64,000 nt of DNA from positions 248,001-312,000 of the forward strand of contig JAJRWT010000027.1 of the NCBI GenBank assembly GCA_024276675.1, read 5' to 3'. This document shows, piece by piece, positions 38,122 through 46,094 of the stretch (the first letter of the stretch is position 1; each line of letters opens with the position of its first letter). The notes under the pieces were generated by a model. It ran no database searches, was not told the DNA's origin, and saw nothing but the letters and a program-made list of their open reading frames with translations. The translations under genes were made by a program, and so were the position numbers. The stretch is from Myxococcota bacterium. GTDB taxonomy: Bacteria; Myxococcota_A; UBA796; JAFGLY01.

Positions 38122-39122
38122 GTCCGGATCCGGACAAAGCCCATGAACGTGCCTCGGCTGGTTCAGGCTCAGGCTGGACCCTTCTGCTGATTCCCGACAG
38201 CAGCAAGCGCCCGGTACTCCAACTTTCACTGGACAGGCAGCGGCTCCGCTTGATCAAGACCAGTGCATTCATCTCTGCACTGCTTCTCCTGGGGTTGCTG
38301 GCAGGAGTTCTATTCCAATGGAGACAGATTATCGGCTACCAGTTCTTGAATGATGAAAACGCAAACCTGCGCGCACATCTTGCAAGAATCGAAGAGGACT
38401 TGAACGACCTGGACGAAGCAATCAGGCGGGTTCGGCTATATGACAGCCAGTTTCGATACCTTTCGGAGAGTGCGGATCTGCCAGGTTTCGGGCCGATCGA
38501 CGTCGCTGGATACCAGGGTCTGGAGCCACCATCCAACGAAGAATCCACGGAAGACACCGCCCCCCCCGTCCCCCCCGCCCACGACAATCTCGATTCTTCC
38601 GACATCAGGCCTGCGGAACTGTGGGCCCAGGCGATAGACGCACGAGTATCCCGCCTCGTGGGAGTCGTCCGAGACATCGAACCCCGCATGAACGACCTGG
38701 TTCAAAACCTGGAAGGTTGGCGATCTCTACGAGCATCGCTTCCTGCCATATGGCCTCTCGACGGCGTCATCACATCGGGCTTCGGATACCGCAGATCTCC
38801 TTTCACCCACAGGTGGAAATTCCACAGTGGACTGGATATTTCTGCTGCACGTGGGACGCCGATAGTCACTCCATCCCCGGGTGTCGTCACTTTCTCTGGC
38901 TACCGTGAAGGCTATGGCAGAATGATTGAAATCGACAACAGCAACGGGATCGGCAGCCGTTTCGCTCACAATACCACCCACTACGTAAAAGTGGGCGATG
39001 TAGTCGAGCAGGGGCAGGTTATCGCGACCGTGGGATCCACGGGCTATACCACCGGCCCTCATCTCCACTACGAGTTGTTGATCGACGGGAAACAAGTGGA
39101 CCCACTGGATTATCTCCCATGA
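38118..39122 (+). CDS. M23 family (LytM/NlpD-like) metallopeptidase
   Basis: 334 residues. A short cytoplasmic N-terminus, one membrane anchor (about 49-67), a coiled coil (about 75-110), a Pro-rich linker (about 140-155), and a C-terminal M23 domain (about 210-330). The zinc ligands are in FHSGLDIS (HxxxD) and GPHLHYE (HxH), so it looks active against peptidoglycan cross-bridges. The start is TTG at 38118 with GAGGAGG just before it, overlapping the PP2C stop. Its own stop overlaps the next ATG (ATGA). Confidence 0.93.
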   Translation: MSPDPDKAHERASAGSGSGWTLLLIPDSSKRPVLQLSLDRQRLRLIKTSAFISALLLLGLLAGVLFQWRQIIGYQFLNDENANLRAHLARIEEDLNDLDEAIRRVRLYDSQFRYLSESADLPGFGPIDVAGYQGLEPPSNEESTEDTAPPVPPAHDNLDSSDIRPAELWAQAIDARVSRLVGVVRDIEPRMNDLVQNLEGWRSLRASLPAIWPLDGVITSGFGYRRSPFTHRWKFHSGLDISAARGTPIVTPSPGVVTFSGYREGYGRMIEIDNSNGIGSRFAHNTTHYVKVGDVVEQGQVIATVGSTGYTTGPHLHYELLIDGKQVDPLDYLP

Positions 39123-39961
39123 CAGGTCTGGAAATCAAGGTCTTCCAGTCTGTTGTGGACTGCATCAGGCAAGGCGAACCCGCTGCGCTGGTGACCGTTC
39201 TCTCTCTCAACGAGACAGGCTTCAACCAATCGGGGCGAATGCTGGTTCGCGCCGACGGGTCCTTCTTCGGGAATATCGGTGGGGGCAACTTTCAGGAACG
39301 TATGCGAACCGAAGCCTGGAGATCCATCGAAAGCATGCAAGCCAGGCGATTCCTGCTGAATCTGAAACGCGATTCCAACGGTTCACCTTCCAGCATGGTG
39401 GAAGTGCTCATCGAACCCATCAGGCCGGAGCCCCGTTTCGTGATATTCGGTACCGGTCCCGTTGCACAGCATGTCTCTGCTCTTCTCGTGGAACTTGGCT
39501 TTGCCATTACCCTGCTGGACACCGAGGATGCCGAAGTGCTCCAGGACCGTTTCGTCGGCTGTTCCATCCTCCAGGGGAACCTGTCGGAGCTTGTTGGCCA
39601 ACTGGACACAACCAACGACATGTTCGTCTTGCTGGCCACCGAGGACCAGAATCGCGACCGTATCCTCCTGGAGCGCTTGGTGATGCGACCCTGGCGCTGG
39701 CTGGGTGTTGCCGCATCCAGGAGCCAGGGGGCAATGCACATCGCTTTTCTCAAGGCCTCCGGCCTGGACGAGTCATCGCTGGAGCGCCTATCCATCCCGG
39801 CAGGGCTTCGCATCGGTGCCGAAACACCTGAAGAAATGGCGGTATCGATTGCCGCCGAAGTCGTGCGCGAGCGAAGCACTCCAAGAAAGTCCAAACACTC
39901 CTTTCCAATGAGTCGCTCATCATTGGGAGCGGATCCTGTTCCCTCTCCCGATGATATCTGA
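39119..39961 (+). CDS. XdhC/CoxI-family protein
   Basis: 280 residues. The N-terminal XdhC/CoxI part has PAALVTVLSLNETGFNQSG and DGSFFGNIGGGNFQE; the C-terminal Rossmann part starts RFVIFGTGPVAQHVSALL. The family assists molybdenum-cofactor insertion and sulfuration in xanthine-dehydrogenase-type enzymes, but no such enzyme is near. The start overlaps the M23 stop, so it is the third gene of an operon with PP2C and M23. Its role there is unclear. It is convergent with the HTH-receiver gene. Confidence 0.85.
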   Translation: MTGLEIKVFQSVVDCIRQGEPAALVTVLSLNETGFNQSGRMLVRADGSFFGNIGGGNFQERMRTEAWRSIESMQARRFLLNLKRDSNGSPSSMVEVLIEPIRPEPRFVIFGTGPVAQHVSALLVELGFAITLLDTEDAEVLQDRFVGCSILQGNLSELVGQLDTTNDMFVLLATEDQNRDRILLERLVMRPWRWLGVAASRSQGAMHIAFLKASGLDESSLERLSIPAGLRIGAETPEEMAVSIAAEVVRERSTPRKSKHSFPMSRSSLGADPVPSPDDI

Positions 39962-40048
39962 CAGTGACCGAAAACACCTGCCTGCCGAACCGTTGGGTGA
40001 TGGACAGGGTTCTGGCGGATACCGTGAAGGCTGCGGCATTCGGCCCGC

Positions 40049-40654
40049 TCAACCGGAAGGAGCCGTTGCTGACTCGGGCAACGGTGCCACCGACGCCAGC
40101 AAGCTGGCCAATTCATCCAGTTTCAGGGGCTTTCGCACAAATCCATCAAAAGATTCGTCTGCAATCCTGGCTTCGATGGTGGGATCCTGGTAGGCGGTAC
40201 ACGCGATCACCGGCAGGTACTGGGTGTCAGGATCGGAACGTAGCATCTTGAGTACTTCAAAGCCGTCCATGTCGGGCATCATGATGTCCATCAAGATCAC
40301 ATGGGGCCTGAACCGTGCAACGGTGAGTCCGGCAGAAAAACCACTGTCAGCCACCTCAACCTCGAACTTTCCCTTGACTGCCAGATACTCCTTGACCATT
40401 TCGGAGAAGCCGGGTTCGTCATCGACTATCAGTACGCGATGCCTGCCTGTTCCACTTTCATCGAAATCGGCAGGGAGTGGGTAGCTGTACTGCCGAGCAA
40501 AATGGACCAGGTCGGTCTTGGCGATTCGCCTGTGGCCCCCAGGAGTCCGGTGTGCCTCCAGGAGACCTGAGTTCACCCAGTTGACCACAGCAGGTGGACT
40601 GACACCGAGCAACTTCGCTACCTGAAAGGTCGTGAAGTAGGTTGGCCCGGACAT
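40049..40654 (-). CDS. HTH (MerR/excisionase-like)-receiver regulator
   Basis: 201 residues. The N-terminal DNA-binding domain reads FTTFQVAKLLGVSPPAVVNW and TPGGHRRI (MerR/BldC/excisionase type); the C-terminal receiver shows VDDE (77-80), the phospho-acceptor Asp123 in LMDIMMPDMDGF, and Lys175 in RKPLK. This is reversed relative to most response regulators. The ATG at 40654 has AGGAAG six bases upstream; an ATG at 40675 lacks an SD. The gene is alone on the minus strand, and no histidine kinase is nearby. Confidence 0.9.
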   Translation of the reverse strand: MSGPTYFTTFQVAKLLGVSPPAVVNWVNSGLLEAHRTPGGHRRIAKTDLVHFARQYSYPLPADFDESGTGRHRVLIVDDEPGFSEMVKEYLAVKGKFEVEVADSGFSAGLTVARFRPHVILMDIMMPDMDGFEVLKMLRSDPDTQYLPVIACTAYQDPTIEARIADESFDGFVRKPLKLDELASLLASVAPLPESATAPSG

Positions 40655-41014
40655 GTCTGACTTCCTGCGTGCCATATTGATGTACTCCGTTCTCTACGGG
40701 TCACCCCGGGGGCAGATTGTCCCAGACGACATCCAGCCGGAATACTCCGTACCAGACCCGGTAGGACAGCCATTTGTCATTTTAGCCAATCATAAGGCCC
40801 CGTGTACCTCAGATCTGAAAATTATTGAACTTCATCCCGACAACGCCTGGATGGCTGAGAGATATCACAGGGCTCAGGGCCATGATCCAGAATTACTCCA
40901 GGTACAGGACACAGGAACCCACGCTCCGGCATTGGAGACGGCACGGCCACACGGCAGCCCCACAATTAGAGCAAGGCTCTCCCGATGACTGAAGTTCGGT
41001 CCCTGTATGGCTGC
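40655..41014. other. Intergenic region upstream of the HTH-receiver gene
   Basis: About 360 bases with no gene. It is AT-richer near 40780-40840. No promoter close to consensus was found, and the plus-strand frame at 40653-40988 has no coding character. Confidence 0.4.
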
Positions 41015-42145
41015 CTATTCCATTATCCGAAACCGGAAGAAGGTTTCGCCGATGATGATCTCTTCCCCCCCGAACAAGCGCCGCTCGTCGATCAGCTCGC
41101 CGTTGACCAGAGTACCGTTTGAGGACTTGTTGTCTTCAATGAAGAAATCGTCTCCGTTTCGAAACACGCGACAATGGTACCGCGAGACTTTGCTGTCGTT
41201 CTTGATCTGGACGTCGTTGTCTCGCCCTCGCCCGATGGTGATCAATTCTCCGGTGAAGGGATAGATCTGTTCTTCTGCTGTGCCTTCCTGGTAGAGAAGC
41301 AGGGCGCGCCTGGTCCCGATGGCCACTTCGTCCTCTGCGGGAGAAATGTCGACTTCTCCTTCGGCTTCTACTTCAACTTCGGAGTCGGCAGAGAGTTGCA
41401 GATCGATCTCGGCGGCATCTTGCGGCTGGGAATCACCAAAGCCCATGTCGATGGAAGCTTCACCGGGGCCTATTTCGGCCTCGTCGGCTTCGATTGCCAT
41501 GACGGGTTCTTCATCGGGGCCCTGGGAGGGATGCTCCAGAACCGAGGAAAGATCCTCTACCTGCACGCTACGGCTCACATGGCTGCCATCGATATCTTCC
41601 ACGACGACCTGTGCTTTGTCTGAAACCATGTCAGCGGATTCCATGAAGGATTCCCCAGGTTCTTCAGAAGATGGTGGCGCAGTCCTGCCGGTTTCCTGTC
41701 CCGCGGCATCGGCAAGGGAAGACCACTTGTCGAGAACCTCGATGAGGGCCCCAATCTGCTGGTCGAGAAGTTCCAGGGTTTCTTCCGCCTCCTGGATTTC
41801 GTTTTGAGTGGCAGCGGATGCCTCTCCAAATTCTTCCTGGTCCAGCTCCTCGATTTCAAGTCGTAGTTGGAGTTCTTCCAGGCGCTTGTCGGCTTCATCC
41901 TTGGAGGTGGAAACCCCGGCGTGTTTGTCTTCCAGCTCAGTCATGGCGGATTCGAGCCGAGGTACCAGGGGGATGATATCGTCCGCGATGGTCGAAGACT
42001 TGATCTCATGGTCCAAAATGACCTTCTCGACCACCTCTGGGCTGAATTTGTCGGCCTTCTGGCGGGCCTTTGCGATATAGCTGCGGTGCTTTTCATACCG
42101 GTCCAGATGACCGGTGAACTCTTGAAGGATTTCTTCGGTGGACAT
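41015..42145 (-). CDS. Coiled-coil protein with C-terminal FHA domain
   Basis: 376 residues. A helical, coiled-coil N-terminal half (about 1-150, KADKF..., LEELQLRLEIEELDQEEFGE) is followed by a long acidic, low-complexity linker (about 150-275), and an FHA domain (about 285-370) with ITIGRGRDNDVQI, SRYHCRVF and NKSSNGTLVNG, which binds phosphothreonine peptides. It is probably a signal-relay adaptor to Hanks kinases. There is no membrane segment. The start at 42145 has GGAAAGC upstream. Confidence 0.9.
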   Translation of the reverse strand: MSTEEILQEFTGHLDRYEKHRSYIAKARQKADKFSPEVVEKVILDHEIKSSTIADDIIPLVPRLESAMTELEDKHAGVSTSKDEADKRLEELQLRLEIEELDQEEFGEASAATQNEIQEAEETLELLDQQIGALIEVLDKWSSLADAAGQETGRTAPPSSEEPGESFMESADMVSDKAQVVVEDIDGSHVSRSVQVEDLSSVLEHPSQGPDEEPVMAIEADEAEIGPGEASIDMGFGDSQPQDAAEIDLQLSADSEVEVEAEGEVDISPAEDEVAIGTRRALLLYQEGTAEEQIYPFTGELITIGRGRDNDVQIKNDSKVSRYHCRVFRNGDDFFIEDNKSSNGTLVNGELIDERRLFGGEEIIIGETFFRFRIME

Positions 42146-42243
42146 GCTTTCCGCTGAGCTCCAGGAGATGGATTATTTGAAGACGCCTGTTCTGGGATCA
42201 AGGCCGCGATTAGGATGGCTCCGGTCACCCAGGTCGCAGAAAC

Positions 42244-42272
42244 AGTTATTGGAGTACAAGCCTACCTGTCAA
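42244..42272 (-). promoter_or_regulatory. Possible promoter of the FHA-protein gene
   Basis: A perfect -35 TTGACA (42267-42272) on the minus strand with a 17-base spacer to ATAACT, a poor -10. It lies about 100 bases upstream of the start at 42145. The -35 is followed by GGT, as at 22594 and 52463. Confidence 0.35.
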
Positions 42273-42327
42273 GCCCCTGGCCGTCGAAAGGGCCACGAGA
42301 TGTGTAATTGCAGGTTGCAGACCTCGT

Positions 42328-43086
42328 TCAGTTGGAAAAAATGAAGGAGTCGCCTCGTGGCACGGCCGAGCCTCCGGGAACATTCCACCCTACAATGGAC
42401 CCCATGCCTTCACTTTCCGTGAAGGAGCGAACCAACAGGAGCCTTCTTCGCCTGTTGGATTCCCGTACCGCCTGGTTGAAGGCATAGGCACGAAACAGGG
42501 CATCCAATACCAGCAGGGGAATGATCTGCGCGGAGTTGCCACTGTTGTACAAGTACACCCCCGTACCCACCAACCCTAACTCCACCACGGTATATCCCAC
42601 GAAGGAACGTGCTTTTCCCAGAGCCAGGTGCCCGCTCCCAGGCCACAACAGAGACAACGCCCCCACCATTGCGGGTGACGGGGGCCTTGGGTAGAGATTT
42701 CGAATCGTGGCTCTCCAGTCTCGTAGAGCCATGTTGAATTCGTCGATGCTCACGGCGAGACCTTCAACCAGTAGGCGGTCCACCGTGGATAGTTCCACCT
42801 CCTTGATGCCGGTTTCGGAGGCCATACGGAGTATACCACTTTGAAAGCTGATAAACGAGCCATCAACAACCACACCACCGTGTAGGATCACCTGGAGAGG
42901 CACTCCGCTACGCAGCACCGGCAGGCTGGTTCGTTCCCGGGACTCGCCACCTGGCGTTTCGGCTTGGAGGGAATGGGAGAAGAGAGAGGTTGAGAGAAAC
43001 AACAGAAATGTGATCTTCAGGATGTAGAAAAAAATCCCTCTACACGTTGCGGCTCTACAGGACATTGCATCAAACGTAGGTTTCAT
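42328..43086 (-). CDS. Hypothetical exported/membrane protein
   Basis: About 252 residues, family not recognised. An N-terminal signal peptide (FFYILKITFLLFLSTSLFSH, cut near SLQA) is followed by a small beta-type domain (about 60-130, with HGGVVVDGSFISFQSGILRM) and a hydrophobic hairpin (about 145-190, GALSLLWPGSGHLALG then YTVVELGLVGTGVYLY) of TM2/GxxxG type, then a basic helix (RRRRLLL). It overlaps the 3' end of dnaB by 17 bases. The ATG at 43086 is arbitrary between in-frame starts at 43095, 43086 and 43065. Confidence 0.65.
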   Translation of the reverse strand: MKPTFDAMSCRAATCRGIFFYILKITFLLFLSTSLFSHSLQAETPGGESRERTSLPVLRSGVPLQVILHGGVVVDGSFISFQSGILRMASETGIKEVELSTVDRLLVEGLAVSIDEFNMALRDWRATIRNLYPRPPSPAMVGALSLLWPGSGHLALGKARSFVGYTVVELGLVGTGVYLYNSGNSAQIIPLLVLDALFRAYAFNQAVRESNRRRRLLLVRSFTESEGMGSIVGWNVPGGSAVPRGDSFIFSN

Positions 43087-44428
43087 TGTTTTCACGAGGT
43101 GCCAGACTGCTGAAACGCAGGAACTGACCCTGAAAAAGCAGCTTTACCGTCCCTGTGGGGCCATTCCGTTGCTTTGCTACGATCACCTCGGCTATCCCCG
43201 GTTCCTGACTTTCCTTGTTGTAGTACTCGTCGCGGTAGATGAACATGATGATATCTGCATCCTGCTCGATGGCTCCGCTCTCTCGCAAGTCAGACAGCAA
43301 AGGCCTCTTGTCGTTTCTCGCTCTCGCTTCGACACCACGATTGAGCTGCGAAAGCGCGATAATCGGTATTTCCAGCTCCTTGGCCAGGCCCTTCAAACCC
43401 CTGCTGATACTGGATATCACCTGCTCGCGACTCTCGCGAGATCCCTGGGAACCCTGCATGAGCTGAAGATAATCCACTGCGATGAGCCCCAGTTCGGGGC
43501 GCTCGGCCTTGAGACGCCGAGCACGGCTCCTGACCTGGGCGATTGTCAGTCCGGGTGTGTCATCGATGAAAATGGGAGCCTGGTAAATGCGCTCCGCAGC
43601 ATCGATGAGCCTTGGCCAGTCCTTTTCCTTGGACAGGTAGCCCGAACGTACCTTGCTGGCATCGACCCTGGCCTCGGCACATAACATTCTCGTGACGAGC
43701 TGCCCCCGGGACATTTCCAGGGAAAACAAGCCTCCTCCCACTCCGGCTCCCATGGCTGCGTTTCGAATGAAGTTGAGCGCAAGAGCGGTCTTGCCCATTG
43801 CGGGCCTGGCGGCGAGAATGACCAGGTCCGAAGGCTGGAAGCCAGCAAGCAACCGGTCCAGGTCGATGAACCCGGACGTAACCCCGGTGACGTCCCCACG
43901 CCTCTCCGAGAGATTCTGGATACGCTTGAACTCTACATCGATGACTTCGCTCAAGCTATGCCAGTCCTTGTGGGAACTCTGCCGGCCCACCTCGAAAATG
44001 CTCTGTTCAGCGTTGTCAAGCACTTCCACCAGGTCCCGATCACTCACAGCGGATTCAGCAATCGCCTGAGATGCCTTCAGCAACCTGCGCCGAACCGCTT
44101 TCTCGTGAACGATCCTGGCGTAGTACTCCACGTTTTCAGTGCTGGGAACCTGTTCAGGCAACGATGAGATGTAGGCTATCCCACCGAAAGCATCCTCTTC
44201 TCCAGAAGAGACCACCCTGTCCACCACTGCGAGGGTGTCGTAGACCATGCCTTCTTCGGACATATCCAGGAGAAGCTTGAACAGTCTGGCGTGGGCATCC
44301 CGATGAAAGGCGTCGTGACCGAGAAAAGCCGCAACGCTATCGATGTTCCCCGGATTCAGAAGCAATGCTCCCAGAAGGGCTCTCTCAGCATCCAGGGAAT
44401 GGGGTAGAGGCCTAGCTTCTTCATTCAT
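43070..44428 (-). CDS. dnaB: Replicative DNA helicase
   Basis: 452 residues, full length. The N-terminal domain (HSLDAERALLGALL) is followed by the RecA-like ATPase: Walker A AARPAMGKTALALN, SLEMSRGQLVTRM, Walker B LIAVDYLQLMQG, ISQL and the SDLRESGAIEQDADIIMFIYRDEYY segment. No intein is present. The ATG at 44428 follows AAGGAG by 10 bases. It lies downstream of the rpsF-rpsR-rplI set, a common neighbourhood. The DUF2232 gene often placed there is absent. Confidence 0.98.
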   Translation of the reverse strand: MNEEARPLPHSLDAERALLGALLLNPGNIDSVAAFLGHDAFHRDAHARLFKLLLDMSEEGMVYDTLAVVDRVVSSGEEDAFGGIAYISSLPEQVPSTENVEYYARIVHEKAVRRRLLKASQAIAESAVSDRDLVEVLDNAEQSIFEVGRQSSHKDWHSLSEVIDVEFKRIQNLSERRGDVTGVTSGFIDLDRLLAGFQPSDLVILAARPAMGKTALALNFIRNAAMGAGVGGGLFSLEMSRGQLVTRMLCAEARVDASKVRSGYLSKEKDWPRLIDAAERIYQAPIFIDDTPGLTIAQVRSRARRLKAERPELGLIAVDYLQLMQGSQGSRESREQVISSISRGLKGLAKELEIPIIALSQLNRGVEARARNDKRPLLSDLRESGAIEQDADIIMFIYRDEYYNKESQEPGIAEVIVAKQRNGPTGTVKLLFQGQFLRFSSLAPRENNETYV

Positions 44429-44600
44429 GCGGCTATTGCTCCTTTGCAACGACGCCTGTCCCACGGCAGTTCCATCGCTCGCTTGCTCTTCCTCCTGACG
44501 ACTATGCTGGAGATTCTATCCGCTGTCGCTGCAGAAGAGCCACACCCCGTTCATTCCTTTCTCACACACCAGAGAAGTTCCGAGCCACGTCGACTCAGAC

Positions 44601-44675
44601 CCCCGGGAGCCGTCGGGAAAGAGGCTGCCGGAAACAGCAGGCTCTGGCCCCGGCGAGGGGCGCCAGGAGCTGCCA
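44601..44675 (-). repeat. Dispersed palindromic repeat, partial copy R3
   Basis: On the minus strand it reads CGCC, then GAGCC-CTGTTTCC-GCAG and TTTCCCGACGGCTCCC, like the right half of R2. It lies in the 44429-44912 gap (484 bases) between rplI and dnaB. Otherwise only a short GGCGCCGGCGCC palindrome (about 44729) was noted there. Confidence 0.7.
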
Positions 44676-44912
44676 TCTGGTCTCTGTCCTGAATGGCGGA
44701 TCAAGCGGGGATGAGGCGAGTTCGAAGCATCGGCGCCGGCGCCCCCCCGCGGAATAGCAGGGCTGTTTCACGTGGTTGGGCGGACTTGCTGCCCGCTTCC
44801 AGCAAAGGCAGCCACTCCAGCCATAGGAGCATTATCAGGACGGGGATCTCTGGAAAAGGCTTTGGCGTGACAGGCAGAGCCGGGTCTCCCGCCTCTGCCT
44901 CGAGGCAGCAAC

Positions 44913-45356
44913 CTACTCACGAATTACATAAAGCTTGACCGCCGCCTCGACATCGGGATGGATTCGCACCGGTACGCTGAAAACGCCGATGGTGCGGATA
45001 GGTTCTTCCAGGGAGATGTCGCGCCGATCTACTTCGATGCCTTCGGCTGCTAGGCATTCGGCTATGTCGCGGTTGGTGACAGAGCCAAACAGACGATCCT
45101 CTTCTCCTGCCTTCCTGCGAACAGAAATAGCCGTCTTGTTGATCAATTCCGCACGAGCGGTGGCGGCTTTCATGTCGCGCTTCTTTCTTTGCTCAACGAT
45201 CCTCATGAGATGTTCCAGTTGCGCCAGGTGGCGCTCATCGGCCCGTGACGCAAAACCTCTGGGGATTAGGTAGTTGAAGGCATAGCCGTTGGCCACCTTG
45301 ACAATCTCGCCCACCTTGCCGAGCTCGGGCACGTCTTTCCGGAGAATGACCTTCAT
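44913..45356 (-). CDS. rplI: 50S ribosomal protein L9
   Basis: 147 residues. The N-terminal MKVILRKDVPELGKVGEIV and GYAFNYLIPRGFA are diagnostic; the long central helix and the C-terminal GSVTNRDIAECL and LYVIRE complete it. The ATG at 45356 is the family start, and the longer open frame to 45452 overlaps rpsR. It is 13 bases downstream of rpsR. Confidence 0.98.
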   Translation of the reverse strand: MKVILRKDVPELGKVGEIVKVANGYAFNYLIPRGFASRADERHLAQLEHLMRIVEQRKKRDMKAATARAELINKTAISVRRKAGEEDRLFGSVTNRDIAECLAAEGIEVDRRDISLEEPIRTIGVFSVPVRIHPDVEAAVKLYVIRE

Positions 45357-45369
45357 TGGGCAAGCCCTC

Positions 45370-45600
45370 CTACTCAACCGCCAGGAAAGGCAGCAGCGCC
45401 AGGTGTCGAGCACGCTTGATGGCAGTGGTGATTTCCCGTTGATGCCGAGCACAGTTGCCCGAAATGCGACGAGGCACGATCTTCCCGCGCTCCGTGATGA
45501 AATACCTTAGAAGCTTTGGATCCTTGTAGTCGATCTTGACGTTCTTGTCGGCGCAGAACCTGCAGATCTTGCGCCGCGATGCGCGTCTGGTCCGTTGCAT
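45370..45600 (-). CDS. rpsR: 30S ribosomal protein S18
   Basis: 76 residues. [38 protein letters not shown] and the basic [12 protein letters not shown] end are typical. The CxxC (CRFC) and the later Cys are present, so it is of the zinc-binding C+ type. It lies between rpsF (12 bases) and rplI. Confidence 0.98.
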   Translation of the reverse strand: MQRTRRASRRKICRFCADKNVKIDYKDPKLLRYFITERGKIVPRRISGNCARHQREITTAIKRARHLALLPFLAVE

Positions 45601-45612
45601 GGTTCTCCCTCC

Positions 45613-46026
45613 CTATTCGGAATCGCCATGAGCGCTGTCGGTACTGACATCTGAAGACGCGCTCTCGGTGTCGGTTGAAACTTCGGGCTCTTGTTGCTCC
45701 TGAAGCAGTGGCTGGTAGTCTTTCACATCCACGTGTTCATCCATGCGGATTGTGAGAAAGCGTATAATGTCGCTTTCGATGCGGATAATTCTTTCCAACT
45801 CGCTGATGCAGGGTGCCTCGGCAAGGTATTGCCAGTACAGGTAACGGCCCCGGGTGAACCTCTGGATGTTGTAGGCCAGCCTGCGCAGGCCGAGATCTTC
45901 AAAAGCAAGTTTTTGCCCTTCAAAATGCTCGATCACTCCTTCCAGGCGTGTTGTGATTCGTGCGAGTGCTTCTTCCGTGATCTCTGGTTGGAAGATGCAG
46001 GTGGTTTCATACTCGTTGATGTTCAT
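45613..46026 (-). CDS. rpsF: 30S ribosomal protein S6
   Basis: 137 residues: the S6 fold (about 1-95; YETTCIFQPEITEEALARI, RRLAYNIQRFTRGRYLYWQY) plus a long acidic Ser/Thr/Asp-rich tail. The C-terminal acidic extension is like that of species in which S6 is glutamylated or simply extended; no direct evidence is seen. The start is ATG 46026; the GTG at 46044 adds six residues without an SD. It is the first of rpsF-rpsR-rplI. Confidence 0.96.
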   Translation of the reverse strand: MNINEYETTCIFQPEITEEALARITTRLEGVIEHFEGQKLAFEDLGLRRLAYNIQRFTRGRYLYWQYLAEAPCISELERIIRIESDIIRFLTIRMDEHVDVKDYQPLLQEQQEPEVSTDTESASSDVSTDSAHGDSE

Positions 46027-46094
46027 GGTCGGGTATATCTCCACTCGGATAGACAGGGACGGGCAGCCTGTCCGACTGACCCGGCCCGTGGAGT

